Positions 45,524-54,163 of a DNA stretch of 64,000 nt are shown here, piece by piece. The stretch's first letter is position 1. Each line of letters opens with the position of its first letter. The stretch covers positions 3,534,001 to 3,598,000 of the forward strand of contig NZ_JBBMQM010000001.1 in assembly GCF_038900055.1 (NCBI RefSeq), in the 5' to 3' direction. Made by a program: the position numbers and the translations under genes. The notes beneath the pieces are model-generated. The model did not search any database, was not told where the DNA came from, and was given only the letters and a program-made list of their open reading frames with translations. The DNA is from Henriciella sp. AS95. GTDB taxonomy: Bacteria; Pseudomonadota; Alphaproteobacteria; Caulobacterales; Hyphomonadaceae.

Positions 45524-47077
45524 TTAGTTCGGCGAACCGGCAAGGGGATCATTGAGGTAGGGGAAGCTTGCTTTCAGCTCTGCCGCGCTGATCGGAGCCC
45601 CGTCCGTGAACGCGACATTGCCCACGGGCGCATCGTCCGGCGAGCAATAGCCGAGATTGGTCGGCGTTCCGTTGATCGGCACCGGGTGGCAAAGCGCGCC
45701 CATGGCGACACGAAGCGCGATGTCGACCGTGTCGTCACCGGGGCGGCGGCCATTCGGGAAACCGGCAAGATCATCGCCCGCCACACCAAAGCTGCTCTGG
45801 CTGTCACGCGGGGTCGGGTCGATGCCCATATTGAGGCGCATCATCTCGGACGCCTGAACATTGGCCGGCTGGTTGAGCCCTTCAATGCCGGTCAGGAAGG
45901 CCGCGACCAGGTCGGTGCGTGGCAGGTTGGACGGGGCGAGATTGTCGATATCGGTCCCGAGCGTGTTGTTCACCGCGTCGCGGAACAGGATGTCCAGCAG
46001 GACCGGCAGGGTCGGGTTGGTGACATAGTCCGCCAGCGCCGAGTCCTGCGTCGGCTGAGCGGCGTTGAACAAATCCTTGTCCGGCAGGCCGATGACGACT
46101 TCATTGACCAGCGGGGCGGACAGCCGCGATTGCTGGACATAGGCGCCGCCATAAAGCGAGGTCTGCTCATAGGTCGGCGACGGGTCTTCAATTTCGGCTT
46201 GCGGCAGGCTCGCCGTCGTCCAGGCGCCGATAATGCCGTCGCCGTCTGCGTCGAGGCAGGCGATGGGCACCTCGATCGCGATGGAGGTCACATTGGCCTT
46301 GCCGACGAGGTCATCATTGGCGCGGTCCTGCGTGATACCGCCCGGAAAGCCGCCGCCATCGCCTGCGCCAGGGGCACTGTCGCCTTCAACGGGTACGAAG
46401 TTCACAAGGTCGAAGATCTCACCGAGATTGACGGCGAACGCTTCTGCGCGCTGGCCGACGAAGACACGGCCGGACCCGCAGCCGGGAAGCGAGATGTCGT
46501 TGATGTACTGGTTGGCATAGGCGCCGTAGTTGGGCAGCGTCTTGTTGCCGATATTGTCGACCGGCTTGGTATAGGTGCCGATGGAGGAGCGGTCGCCCGA
46601 GCGGCGGTCTCCTGTGACGACGCTGAGGGTGTAGGATTCGGTCTCGCCGAGCGCGCTCTGGTCACCGGCGGTGATGCCGCCAGCCTGGCGCAGCGGGATG
46701 GCCAGTGTCTTGGTGCCGACCGGGACGGTCACGCCGGTCCCGCCAACGAGATTGTTGTCGAAGTCGAAGGAATAGGTGATGTCCTCGACCGCATCGCCAT
46801 CGACATCGACGTGGATCTCATAAAGCGCATCCGGGTCCATGGTGAAGTAGTTCGGACCGCCATAGGGCGTCTGGAGCGGCTGATAATTGGCGATGAAGGT
46901 GACATAGTCCTGGCGGCCGCTTTCATAGCTTCGAAACATGTAGAAATCGGTGCCGTCGACCTTTGGCTGCTCGGTGATTCCGGGCGCTTCGCGATGGCTT
47001 GAGGCGAGCGCGGGACCGATCGAGGTCGCGCAAGCTGCCGCACCAAGGACGGCAAGTGAGACGTGTGAGAGTTTCAT
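45524..47077 (-). CDS. DUF4331 family secreted protein
   Basis: A secreted protein of 517 residues. After a signal peptide (about 1-24) the mature N-terminus SSHREAPGI is the hallmark of DUF4331. KVDGTDFYMFRSYE follows, and several Asp-rich segments (DVDGDAVEDITYSFDFDNN, LDADGDGIIGAW) could bind calcium. The family is widespread and uncharacterised. A GGAAGGGG site precedes the ATG at 47077; the reading from 47125 lacks a signal. It leads an operon with the poly-proline lipoprotein and is divergent from a DUF4198 gene, another secreted protein. Confidence 0.88.
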   Translation of the reverse strand: MKLSHVSLAVLGAAACATSIGPALASSHREAPGITEQPKVDGTDFYMFRSYESGRQDYVTFIANYQPLQTPYGGPNYFTMDPDALYEIHVDVDGDAVEDITYSFDFDNNLVGGTGVTVPVGTKTLAIPLRQAGGITAGDQSALGETESYTLSVVTGDRRSGDRSSIGTYTKPVDNIGNKTLPNYGAYANQYINDISLPGCGSGRVFVGQRAEAFAVNLGEIFDLVNFVPVEGDSAPGAGDGGGFPGGITQDRANDDLVGKANVTSIAIEVPIACLDADGDGIIGAWTTASLPQAEIEDPSPTYEQTSLYGGAYVQQSRLSAPLVNEVVIGLPDKDLFNAAQPTQDSALADYVTNPTLPVLLDILFRDAVNNTLGTDIDNLAPSNLPRTDLVAAFLTGIEGLNQPANVQASEMMRLNMGIDPTPRDSQSSFGVAGDDLAGFPNGRRPGDDTVDIALRVAMGALCHPVPINGTPTNLGYCSPDDAPVGNVAFTDGAPISAAELKASFPYLNDPLAGSPN

Positions 47078-47236
47078 TCCGGTGTTCCCCTTCCTGGAGG
47101 CGCGCTCACAGTTTTGAACGCTCACCAGTTACGTCGCCGGGCAATGTCCGGGTGCGGCAGGCGGAAAATTTCTCGCTTGTGACCCGAAGGCATCTCGCTG
47201 TCGTACCTGTAGGGAATTCCTTCGGAGGAGATTTTC

Positions 47237-48058
47237 ATGCGCACATTGACTGGCGTACTACTGGCGGGCGCTGCAGCGATAGCCCCGGCCGCATCCGCTC
47301 ACGATTTCTGGCTTGAGCCGGAAAGCTATTGGCTGGACGAGGAAACATCCGTCGCGGTCGATATTTTCACGGGCCATGGCGAGGACAAGGCGCATTGGCC
47401 AGCCGCCCCACACCGCATTGTCGGCTTCCGCAGCTTCGGACCGGGCGGCGTCACAAGCCAGATGGCCGGAGCGGAGACTTTCGCCGAAAAGCCAGTCGTG
47501 CAGCTGACCGATCCCGGCCTGCACATGCTGGTCCTTGAAAGCACCAATGCCTTTAGTGAGCTACCGGCGGACAAATTCACGTCCTATGTCGAGGAAGAAG
47601 GCATCCTGCCGATCGCGGCGGACCGGGCGGCGAACCGGCTCGACGAGGCTGCCGGGCGGGAACTCTATTCGCGGCGCGGAAAGGCGCTGATCCAGCGCGG
47701 GTGCGCGGCCGACGCCGAGCCGATCTGGGCGCAGCCGCTTGGCCTGACGCTGGAAGTCGTGGCGGTGGACAACCCTTTCGCGTGGGACGAAGGCGAGGCC
47801 TTTGAGGTCGAGGTCCAGTTTTACGGCGAGACGGTGCCATCGGCCACGCTGCATGTGACGAACCTCGACGGCGCAGGTGAAGACTTCACGACCAAGACGG
47901 ACGAGGATGGCCGCGCCGATCTCGGCGGGTCCCTCAGCGAGGGCCGCTGGCTGGTCCACACGGTGTGGTCAGAGCCGGTCGACGGCCTGCTGAACGAGGC
48001 CGACTACCAGACCGTGTTTTCCAGCTTCACGTTTGAGACGGAGACGGGCTGCGAGTGA
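47237..48058 (+). CDS. DUF4198 family periplasmic protein
   Basis: A 273-residue exported protein. Signal peptide to about 21, then the mature N-terminus HDFWLEPESYWL, which is diagnostic for DUF4198. The N-terminal His right after cleavage is a candidate metal ligand. The C-terminal half is an immunoglobulin-like repeat (EAFEVEVQFYGETVPSATL, GEDFTTKTDEDGRADL). Relatives occur near nickel or cobalt transport genes, but none is seen here. CGGAGGAG precedes the ATG. Confidence 0.85.
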   Translation: MRTLTGVLLAGAAAIAPAASAHDFWLEPESYWLDEETSVAVDIFTGHGEDKAHWPAAPHRIVGFRSFGPGGVTSQMAGAETFAEKPVVQLTDPGLHMLVLESTNAFSELPADKFTSYVEEEGILPIAADRAANRLDEAAGRELYSRRGKALIQRGCAADAEPIWAQPLGLTLEVVAVDNPFAWDEGEAFEVEVQFYGETVPSATLHVTNLDGAGEDFTTKTDEDGRADLGGSLSEGRWLVHTVWSEPVDGLLNEADYQTVFSSFTFETETGCE

Positions 48059-48257
48059 CCTTAAGCCACACTAGAGACGCGGCTGGTGACAACGGGCATC
48101 GGAGCCTCATTGTCGTTTCCATATTCTCGATTCTGGCGTTTCGTGCCACGCTGCATCAAATTCGAAAAGATTGGATAGGCAGTTGGCACACTTTGGTTTT
48201 TCACGCCCTATGCTGCATGAGGCGCTGACAGCATCTGGCACGGTTAAAGCGGCCAGA

Positions 48258-50222
48258 ATGTGTATCGCCTGCATCGCTGTCCTGCTTTTTGCCGTTCCGG
48301 TGGTTGCTGCTCAAGAGACAGCCACACAGCAGACGGCAGAACAGTCCCTCAACCCCGGTGTCGCGCTGAAAGGCCCGAAGAATGGGACGCTGACCGACCT
48401 CGCGGCGATCCCGAACGTGCTGGTTGGAGGGGAAGCGAAGAAGAAATGGGGGCTCGAGCGCGGCGACGCGGTCCCCTTCCATTATGCGCGCTACAGGGTG
48501 AACGCCGATACCAAGGTGAAGAAGGGCACGGCCCGCGCCGGGACCGATTTGTTCGGTATCTATTACAAGAGCGCGACCGGCACCTCGAAGAAGGATGGCG
48601 ACTGGGTGGTGAAGCCGGAATGGTCCGGCCTCTTTCCGCTCAACACCGACCACATGCTGGTCCGCGCGCCTGGCACCGAGACCTGGTATGTGCTGCGCCT
48701 GTCGAACGGAAAACTGAAAAAGCTGGGCGATGGGAAGATCGGCACGACCGATATCGTCGACGAGCAGATCACCGGCCTCGTCAATCTCTATGGCGACGAG
48801 CTCTACTATCTGATCACCGCCGATGATGGCGCCCGCCAGACGATCCAGCTGCTGACCTTTAGCAAGTTCAAGCAGGAATTCTCTCTGCGCCCCCCGATCG
48901 ATAATGTCGTGTCGATTGGCGTCACCGGGGAGTCACCGGTCAAGGTGACCATGCACCAGGATTACTTCGTTCGCCGGTCCCGGCCGGATGGATCGGTCTA
49001 CGACCAGCTCGTCATGGAGGACCCGGCTGCGACCAGCGACGTGCAGTCACGTGGCGCGTCAACGCTGGAGGTGACCCATCCCTTCCGGCAGGCGATGTAT
49101 GTGCTGGACGCTGACCAGCAGCTCTATATCCCAGTCGAGGATGAAAGCTCGCTCTCATCCATGCGCTATCTCCGGGACACCACCCCGGACTTTCTCGGCG
49201 TGCGGCCTGTCGGCAGCGGTGTCACAACAGATCTGAAAGAGGATCCGCTGGAAGCCTTCGCCGATGGCTTCATGGTGGCCGTCTGGAACACGCCGAATGG
49301 CAAGCGTCTTGCGCCCCTCAAGCCTGACTGGCGCAGCTATATGTATTCGATCGACACCTGGAGCGCGGCTTACGACCCGGAGAAGTCGACCTACTATTTC
49401 AGTTATCTGAACCCGCACCACGCGGTGTATTCGAAAACCTGGGCCGCCTTCACCGGGGTCTATCCGATCTATATCCCCGAAGACGTCCGCAATGATCCCG
49501 ATCCGACACTGGCCTGGTTCAATGGCATCTACTGCGTGTTTCCGGATGGGTCGGTCGATGTGATTATCAGCCGCGTCGGCATCGACAAGGGATGGTACTT
49601 CCGCGCCAATCCCGAACGGCTCGACGACATGGAGGCCGCGCGCCTGTTTGTGGCCGAAGCCATGACGCCGGAAGGGCGCAAGGCGGCCCATGCGCAGTAC
49701 GAGAAGCTTGTGGCTGAAGATCTGGAGCGCAAAGCTACAGCGGAACGCCAGAAGAAGGAGGCCGAACAGGCCGCGATCCTGGCGAAGCGCGAGGCCGAAG
49801 AACAGGCGCTTGAAGCCCAGCATGACCAGATCAAAAGAATGCTTGCGGGCGGCGACTACTCCGGCGCGCTCAACCTTGCCTATAGCGGCGACACGCGATT
49901 CCTGCCCGAGACCATCATGAAGGTCATGCAGGCGGGATATGATGACATGGTCACGCTCGACATGGCTGAAACCTGCATGAGATGGGCGGATGACTGGCAG
50001 GCCGCCTATTGCGGCAACCGCATCTGGAGACTGACGCCTCCGTCCAACCGTACGGTGCAATACGGCCCGGCCTATACCGGCTCAACCGGCAGCTCGTCGC
50101 CGGCGGCGGCTGACACCAGCCAGTATGACATCATGGAAGCGGCCCGCCAGAGCTCGCGCGATGCCTACAATAGCGGCGCCTCCAGCAGCTATCTCTGCGG
50201 CTCATCGCAACGGTGCAGATGA
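48258..50222 (+). CDS. large secreted/envelope protein of unknown function
   Basis: About 654 residues. If the ATG at 48258 is used, residues 1-18 form a signal peptide (CIACIAVLLFAVPVVAA); a start at 48210 or 48171 would give a longer N-terminus. The first 450 residues look beta-rich with many Tyr and Trp, perhaps a propeller or tandem beta repeats. An Ala/Glu/Lys coiled coil comes next (about 495-545), then a helical segment with cysteines, and a Ser/Gly/Tyr-rich tail ending in LCGSSQRC. No catalytic motif is evident. I do not recognise a family. Confidence 0.7.
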   Translation: MCIACIAVLLFAVPVVAAQETATQQTAEQSLNPGVALKGPKNGTLTDLAAIPNVLVGGEAKKKWGLERGDAVPFHYARYRVNADTKVKKGTARAGTDLFGIYYKSATGTSKKDGDWVVKPEWSGLFPLNTDHMLVRAPGTETWYVLRLSNGKLKKLGDGKIGTTDIVDEQITGLVNLYGDELYYLITADDGARQTIQLLTFSKFKQEFSLRPPIDNVVSIGVTGESPVKVTMHQDYFVRRSRPDGSVYDQLVMEDPAATSDVQSRGASTLEVTHPFRQAMYVLDADQQLYIPVEDESSLSSMRYLRDTTPDFLGVRPVGSGVTTDLKEDPLEAFADGFMVAVWNTPNGKRLAPLKPDWRSYMYSIDTWSAAYDPEKSTYYFSYLNPHHAVYSKTWAAFTGVYPIYIPEDVRNDPDPTLAWFNGIYCVFPDGSVDVIISRVGIDKGWYFRANPERLDDMEAARLFVAEAMTPEGRKAAHAQYEKLVAEDLERKATAERQKKEAEQAAILAKREAEEQALEAQHDQIKRMLAGGDYSGALNLAYSGDTRFLPETIMKVMQAGYDDMVTLDMAETCMRWADDWQAAYCGNRIWRLTPPSNRTVQYGPAYTGSTGSSSPAAADTSQYDIMEAARQSSRDAYNSGASSSYLCGSSQRCR

Positions 50223-50232
50223 AGCGGGCTTC

Positions 50233-51225
50233 CTAAACCGCCTGTGCCTCGAAGGCTTCGCGTTTGACGAGGTTTTTCAGGGGCGCACCGTTGAGGAAGT
50301 TGGCGAGGTTTTCCAGGAAGAGCTCATCATTGCGGGCGCGGGACTCTGAGGTGAACGCAGAGGTGTGCCCCGTCAGCGTGACGCCGGGATGGGACCAGAG
50401 CGGGCTCTCTTTCGGGAGCGGTTCTTCGCTTGTGACGTCGAGCGCGGCGTGGGCCGGCTTGCCCTGGTCGAGCGCTTCGAGCAGCGCGTCTTCATCGACG
50501 AGGGCGCCGCGGGCGACATTCATGAACAGGCTGGCGTCTTTCATCGCGGCGAAGAAGTCTGCATTGGCCATGTTTTCGGTCTGGGGCGTGTGCGGCGCGC
50601 AGAGCAGGATGGCATCGGCCAGCGCGATCTCATCTGCGCTGACATGATCGGGATGAAGCATATGGTCTGCAAAAGGAGAGACATGCTCTGACCGGCGCAC
50701 GCCCGTGACGTGAGCACCCAGCCCCCTGAGGCGGCGGCCGACCGCTTCGCCGATATGACCGAAGCCGTAGATCAGCCAGCGCGTGGCGGAGATTTCGCGG
50801 AAGTGGACTTTCTCCCATTCCTGTCTCGCCTGCGCGTCCCGGCGCTGGGCCCCGTTGCCGAACCAGTCGAACGCCGCCCAGAGGACCCATTCGGCAATCG
50901 CTTCGGACTGGACATGGCTGGACGTATATTTTTCGGCCTTCTCGCCAGCCTTCTGCAGGAAAGGATTTTCAAGACCGGCTGCGCTGGACTGGAACCAAAC
51001 GAGCCGGGGGGCGGTATAGATGGTCTTGGCGAAGGCGCGCGAAGCCGGGCTGAACCAGATGTCGGCATTGGCATAGGCGAGCATCCCATCCGTTGCAGCC
51101 TCGCCCCATGGCCGCCCGATTTGTTCACTATCGGTTATGGTCAGTGGTGAAATATGGTCAGCGAAAGGCTTGAGCCGCGCCTCAAGGCGGGTGAAGGAAT
51201 TGTGATGCATCAGACAGTCAAACAT
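50233..51225 (-). CDS. D-2-hydroxyacid dehydrogenase
   Basis: A 330-residue NAD(P)-dependent dehydrogenase of the D-isomer 2-hydroxyacid family. The nucleotide-binding loop is GFGHIGEAVGRRL. The catalytic Arg is in NVARGALVDE, Glu in TSEEPLP, and His in LTGHTSAF, all in the normal order. It interconverts a 2-keto acid and D-2-hydroxy acid; the substrate (glyoxylate, hydroxypyruvate or another) is unknown. The start is 51225 or 51210. Either choice overlaps the 5' end of the divergent TIGR02301 gene, an unusually tight divergent pair. Confidence 0.88.
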   Translation of the reverse strand: MFDCLMHHNSFTRLEARLKPFADHISPLTITDSEQIGRPWGEAATDGMLAYANADIWFSPASRAFAKTIYTAPRLVWFQSSAAGLENPFLQKAGEKAEKYTSSHVQSEAIAEWVLWAAFDWFGNGAQRRDAQARQEWEKVHFREISATRWLIYGFGHIGEAVGRRLRGLGAHVTGVRRSEHVSPFADHMLHPDHVSADEIALADAILLCAPHTPQTENMANADFFAAMKDASLFMNVARGALVDEDALLEALDQGKPAHAALDVTSEEPLPKESPLWSHPGVTLTGHTSAFTSESRARNDELFLENLANFLNGAPLKNLVKREAFEAQAV

Positions 51226-51660
51226 CTGCGGGGCCTCGCTATGGTCGCTCTGGCCACCTTCCTGCCAGTCAGCGCCGCGCATGGCCAGTACCAGGACTAT
51301 GACCGGGACTATCAGCCGGAATATGATGTCTCCGACACGCGCGACCAGAACTACATCCGGGATGTCGTGTCGCTGTCATCGACGCTGGGATCGGCGCACG
51401 CGATCAGGCTGCTCTGCAATGGGCGCGACGACCAGTATTGGCGGCTCTACATGCAGGAGCTTCTGGGCGTCGAAGCGCCGTATCAGAGCCGTCTTCGCTC
51501 TTCCATGGTGTCCGCCTTCAACGAGGCCTATTCGGCCGAAAGCGCGCGTCGCAGCGGCTGTGACGAAGCCGCCGTATCAGCCGAGAAGGTGTATGCGACG
51601 ACGGGCAAGCGCCTCTCCGATGAGCTGGCACAAGCGAACCTGCCCAGCCGCGCCCGATAG
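51205..51660 (+). CDS. TIGR02301 family protein
   Basis: A secreted protein of 151 residues. A signal peptide (about 1-27, ending near AHGQ) precedes the TIGR02301 pattern, visible in LGSAHAIRLLCNGRDDQYWRL (quoted in part) and FNEAYSAESARRSGCDEAA. The two cysteines of this pattern probably form a disulfide. The family is alphaproteobacterial and of unknown function. GAAGGAATT lies before the ATG at 51205. The first codons overlap the divergent D-2-hydroxyacid dehydrogenase gene. Confidence 0.82.
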   Translation: MHQTVKHLRGLAMVALATFLPVSAAHGQYQDYDRDYQPEYDVSDTRDQNYIRDVVSLSSTLGSAHAIRLLCNGRDDQYWRLYMQELLGVEAPYQSRLRSSMVSAFNEAYSAESARRSGCDEAAVSAEKVYATTGKRLSDELAQANLPSRAR

Positions 51661-51720
51661 ACGTGGGCCACCGCTGAGCAGGCGGGAGGAAACGCTTCTA
51701 TCCGGACTGGCCGAGCCGCC

Positions 51721-52446
51721 TTATGCGGCGACAAGGTCCGGCCAGGCGCGTTCGGCGAGATAGGTCTCGCGCATCCGTTTGATGTAATCGCCAAGATTGG
51801 CATGCTGTGTGACGAGCCCGGCCAGCGGCGTGTCGAAGTATGGCGTGGCCGAGGAGATCAGCACAGCAGAGACGGACGCATCGGCCACGCTTGGCTCATC
51901 GCCGAAGAGGAAAAGCTGGTCGCCGAGCTGGGCGGCGATGGCAGCGATATCCCAGGCGGCGAGCTGGAGCTGCTCATCGCGCGAATGACGCCCAATGCCG
52001 GAATTATAGCGGGTGGTGCGTATGCCCTCGCGCGTCTCCTGCATGATCTGCTCGCGCATGGCTTCGGGCGCGCCCATGAAGAACATGGCGGGACCCTTTT
52101 TGAAGTTCTCATCGATCATCCAGCGCTCCCCGGCCATGACGGCGCCCAGATGGCCCTCTGCCATGCGCTCAAAGGCCCAGGACTGGGCCTGCTGTTTCGG
52201 CGTCAGGCCATCCATCAGCGACGTGCCGAGCTTCCTCTCGAAATGCGCGCGGATGAAATTGCTGTCCTGGATGATCTCGCCATCATCCTCGACATAGGGG
52301 GCCTTGTGCTTGGAGACGCTGTCGAGATCGGCGATGGCGCGGTCGAATTCGACGCCGAGCATTTGCAGCTGGATGTCGGTTTTCATCACATAGGGGCTGG
52401 GCGACGGACAGTCGAACATCGGGCCCCATCCGTAAAGTGTCGTCAT
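51721..52446 (-). CDS. glutathione S-transferase, Fax/metaxin-like
   Basis: A GST-fold protein of 241 residues. The N-terminal thioredoxin-like part has TLYGWGPMFDCPSPSPYVMK, and the EIIQDSNFIRAHFE strand carries the conserved Asp-Ser of the glutathione site. The C-terminal helical domain has GDEPSVADASVSAVL, as in the failed-axon-connections/metaxin class. It is divergent from a WYL-type regulator with a perfect inverted repeat in between, so it is likely the regulator's target. Activity and substrate are unknown. Confidence 0.85.
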   Translation of the reverse strand: MTTLYGWGPMFDCPSPSPYVMKTDIQLQMLGVEFDRAIADLDSVSKHKAPYVEDDGEIIQDSNFIRAHFERKLGTSLMDGLTPKQQAQSWAFERMAEGHLGAVMAGERWMIDENFKKGPAMFFMGAPEAMREQIMQETREGIRTTRYNSGIGRHSRDEQLQLAAWDIAAIAAQLGDQLFLFGDEPSVADASVSAVLISSATPYFDTPLAGLVTQHANLGDYIKRMRETYLAERAWPDLVAA

Positions 52447-52492
52447 GGCTCTCTCCTTTCCTTGATTGAGATGAAGGGTTGATATCTGGCCC

Positions 52493-52516
52493 CTGCTGAC
52501 AGCATTATGTCAGCAG
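52493..52516. promoter_or_regulatory. perfect inverted-repeat operator, GST / WYL regulator
   Basis: CTGCTGACA (52493-52501) and TGTCAGCAG (52508-52516) are perfect 9-base inverted repeats around GCATTA. The site is in the 93-base gap between the divergent GST and YafY-type regulator genes, 24 bases before the regulator start and 47 before the GST start. It probably binds the regulator itself. Confidence 0.7.
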
Positions 52517-52539
52517 CGTGTCAGGAGGCCGAAAACAGA

Positions 52540-53259
52540 ATGAGACGGACAGAACGGCTGTTCCAGATCATCCAGGTGCTGCGCCGGGCAAGACGGCCTG
52601 TGACCGGCCAGCACCTTGCCGAAGAGCTGGAGGTCTCGCTGCGCACGCTTTACCGCGACATGGCCGAGCTGATCGCGCAGCGCGTGCCGATCCGGGGTGA
52701 GGCCGGAACCGGCTATGTGCTCGATAGCGGTTATGATTTGCCGCCGCTGATGCTGACGGCGGATGAGCTGGAAGCGGCTGTGCTTGGCGCGAAATGGGTC
52801 GCGGCACGCGGGGATGATGCCCTGGCGCGCGGGGCTGAGGATCTGATCGCGAAGCTGTCCAGCGTGGTGCCGGCAGAGCTTGAGCCGGTGATCGTGGATG
52901 CGGGCGTCTACCCGGTGACGCGGTTCGATAACCGGGTGAAGGACAGTTTCGATGTGTCTCTCGCCAGGTCCGCGATCCGGCATCAGCAAAAGCTCCATAT
53001 CGAGTACACGGACGAGTATGGCAGCGTCTCATCGCGGACGATATGGCCGTTCCTGATCGCTTATTGGGAGGATGTGCGGATGGTCTGCGCCTGGTGTGAG
53101 CTGCGCGATGACTTCCGGCATTTCCGGACAGACCGGGTGATCTCCGCAGACTTGCTGGAGGAGCGCTTCAGGGAGCGGATCGCCGTGCTCCGCGCACAAT
53201 GGAACGCCCAGCGCGAGGCCGAGCGCGAGCGATGCACCGAAGCGGATCGCAGCGCCTGA
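52540..53259 (+). CDS. YafY-type transcriptional regulator (HTH-WYL)
   Basis: A 239-residue regulator. An N-terminal HTH of the DeoR/HTH_11 type (about 2-60, MRRTERLFQIIQVLRR and LEVSLRTLYRDMAEL) is followed by a WYL-type ligand-binding domain (about 140-215). The core signature is degenerate (IWPFLIAYWEDVRMVCAWCELR). WYL proteins sense nucleic-acid or small-molecule ligands. AGGAGG eleven bases upstream marks the ATG at 52540; the earlier ATG at 52507 lies within the inverted repeat. It probably controls itself and the divergent GST. Confidence 0.9.
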   Translation: MRRTERLFQIIQVLRRARRPVTGQHLAEELEVSLRTLYRDMAELIAQRVPIRGEAGTGYVLDSGYDLPPLMLTADELEAAVLGAKWVAARGDDALARGAEDLIAKLSSVVPAELEPVIVDAGVYPVTRFDNRVKDSFDVSLARSAIRHQQKLHIEYTDEYGSVSSRTIWPFLIAYWEDVRMVCAWCELRDDFRHFRTDRVISADLLEERFRERIAVLRAQWNAQREAERERCTEADRSA

Positions 53260-53311
53260 CCGGATTGCCAAAGAAACAGTTCTGTGCAGGCATAGCCAAG
53301 GGGGACTGACC

Positions 53312-54142
53312 ATGCTGCTGCGACGGCTTTCGAAGAATGTGAAGGACCAGAACTGGTTCGCTGTTGTGCTCGACTTTCTGATCGTTGTGGCCGGTATCCT
53401 GATCGCCTTCCAGATCACCAGCTGGAATGAGCAACGCCAGGCGAGAGCCGAGCTTGCAGAGGCGGAAGCAGCGATCCGGTCCGATCTTCTTCTCAACTAT
53501 GTCTGGGCGAAGGAACGCATCTCGCTGAGGGATTGCCGCGTGCAAGGTCTCGGCGAGCTTTCCGAGCGCCTGCTTGAGCCAGGTGAAACCTGGACAGGCA
53601 TGCCGCTTGAGCAGGATGAGCAAGGAAAAGCCCGCGCCATCGAGCAGGTGTTGCGGTCGCCTAACAGGCCGTGGACAGACCGTGTCTGGAAGGCTGAACT
53701 GGCTCGTGGCGTCCTCAACGGCATGGACCCGATCCGGCGTTCAGACCTCGATTTCGTGTTCAAACAGGCTGGCGACATCTTCGAACACCAGACAAAGATC
53801 ACAGACTTGCAATCGCGCCTGAAAATCCTCTCTAAATCAGTAGAACTGCCGCAGTCAGACCGGCTGAGATATCTGGATATTGTCTCAGAGCTGGATGAGC
53901 ACGGCTTCTGGACTGAGCTCAAGGCCAGCCAGCTCTGCGCCATGATTGAACTTCAAGAGCTGGACTTTGATGAGGAGGAGCTCGCCCTCTTGCGAGAACG
54001 CGCCGGGGCCGTTCTCGATTACGAGCTTCGCCGCTCCCAATATGGCGACTGCGTGAAGCCGGTGACGATTACAAATCTCGAAACAGGTGGCGCGTCATCC
54101 AGCGGCGGCGGCGTCACGTGCGATATATCTGGGTATAATTGA
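53312..54142 (+). CDS. DUF6090-like membrane-anchored protein
   Basis: A 276-residue protein. One membrane helix (about 16-36, FAVVLDFLIVVAGILIAFQI) is followed directly by SWNEQRQARAE, the pattern of DUF6090-like proteins. The rest is a helical, acidic and basic-rich soluble domain with three cysteines, and ends in a Ser/Gly-rich tail with one further Cys. The soluble part should be periplasmic by the positive-inside rule. Function is unknown. No operon partner: it is convergent with the TIGR03862 gene. Confidence 0.75.
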   Translation: MLLRRLSKNVKDQNWFAVVLDFLIVVAGILIAFQITSWNEQRQARAELAEAEAAIRSDLLLNYVWAKERISLRDCRVQGLGELSERLLEPGETWTGMPLEQDEQGKARAIEQVLRSPNRPWTDRVWKAELARGVLNGMDPIRRSDLDFVFKQAGDIFEHQTKITDLQSRLKILSKSVELPQSDRLRYLDIVSELDEHGFWTELKASQLCAMIELQELDFDEEELALLRERAGAVLDYELRRSQYGDCVKPVTITNLETGGASSSGGGVTCDISGYN

Positions 54143-54163
54143 CCGCTCGCTGCGCGGGAAAGC

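Noticed and set aside
45686-47002. 438-codon frame opposite the DUF4331 gene
   Set aside because: The DUF4331 protein on the minus strand has a signal peptide, family signature and ribosome binding site; the plus-strand frame has none.
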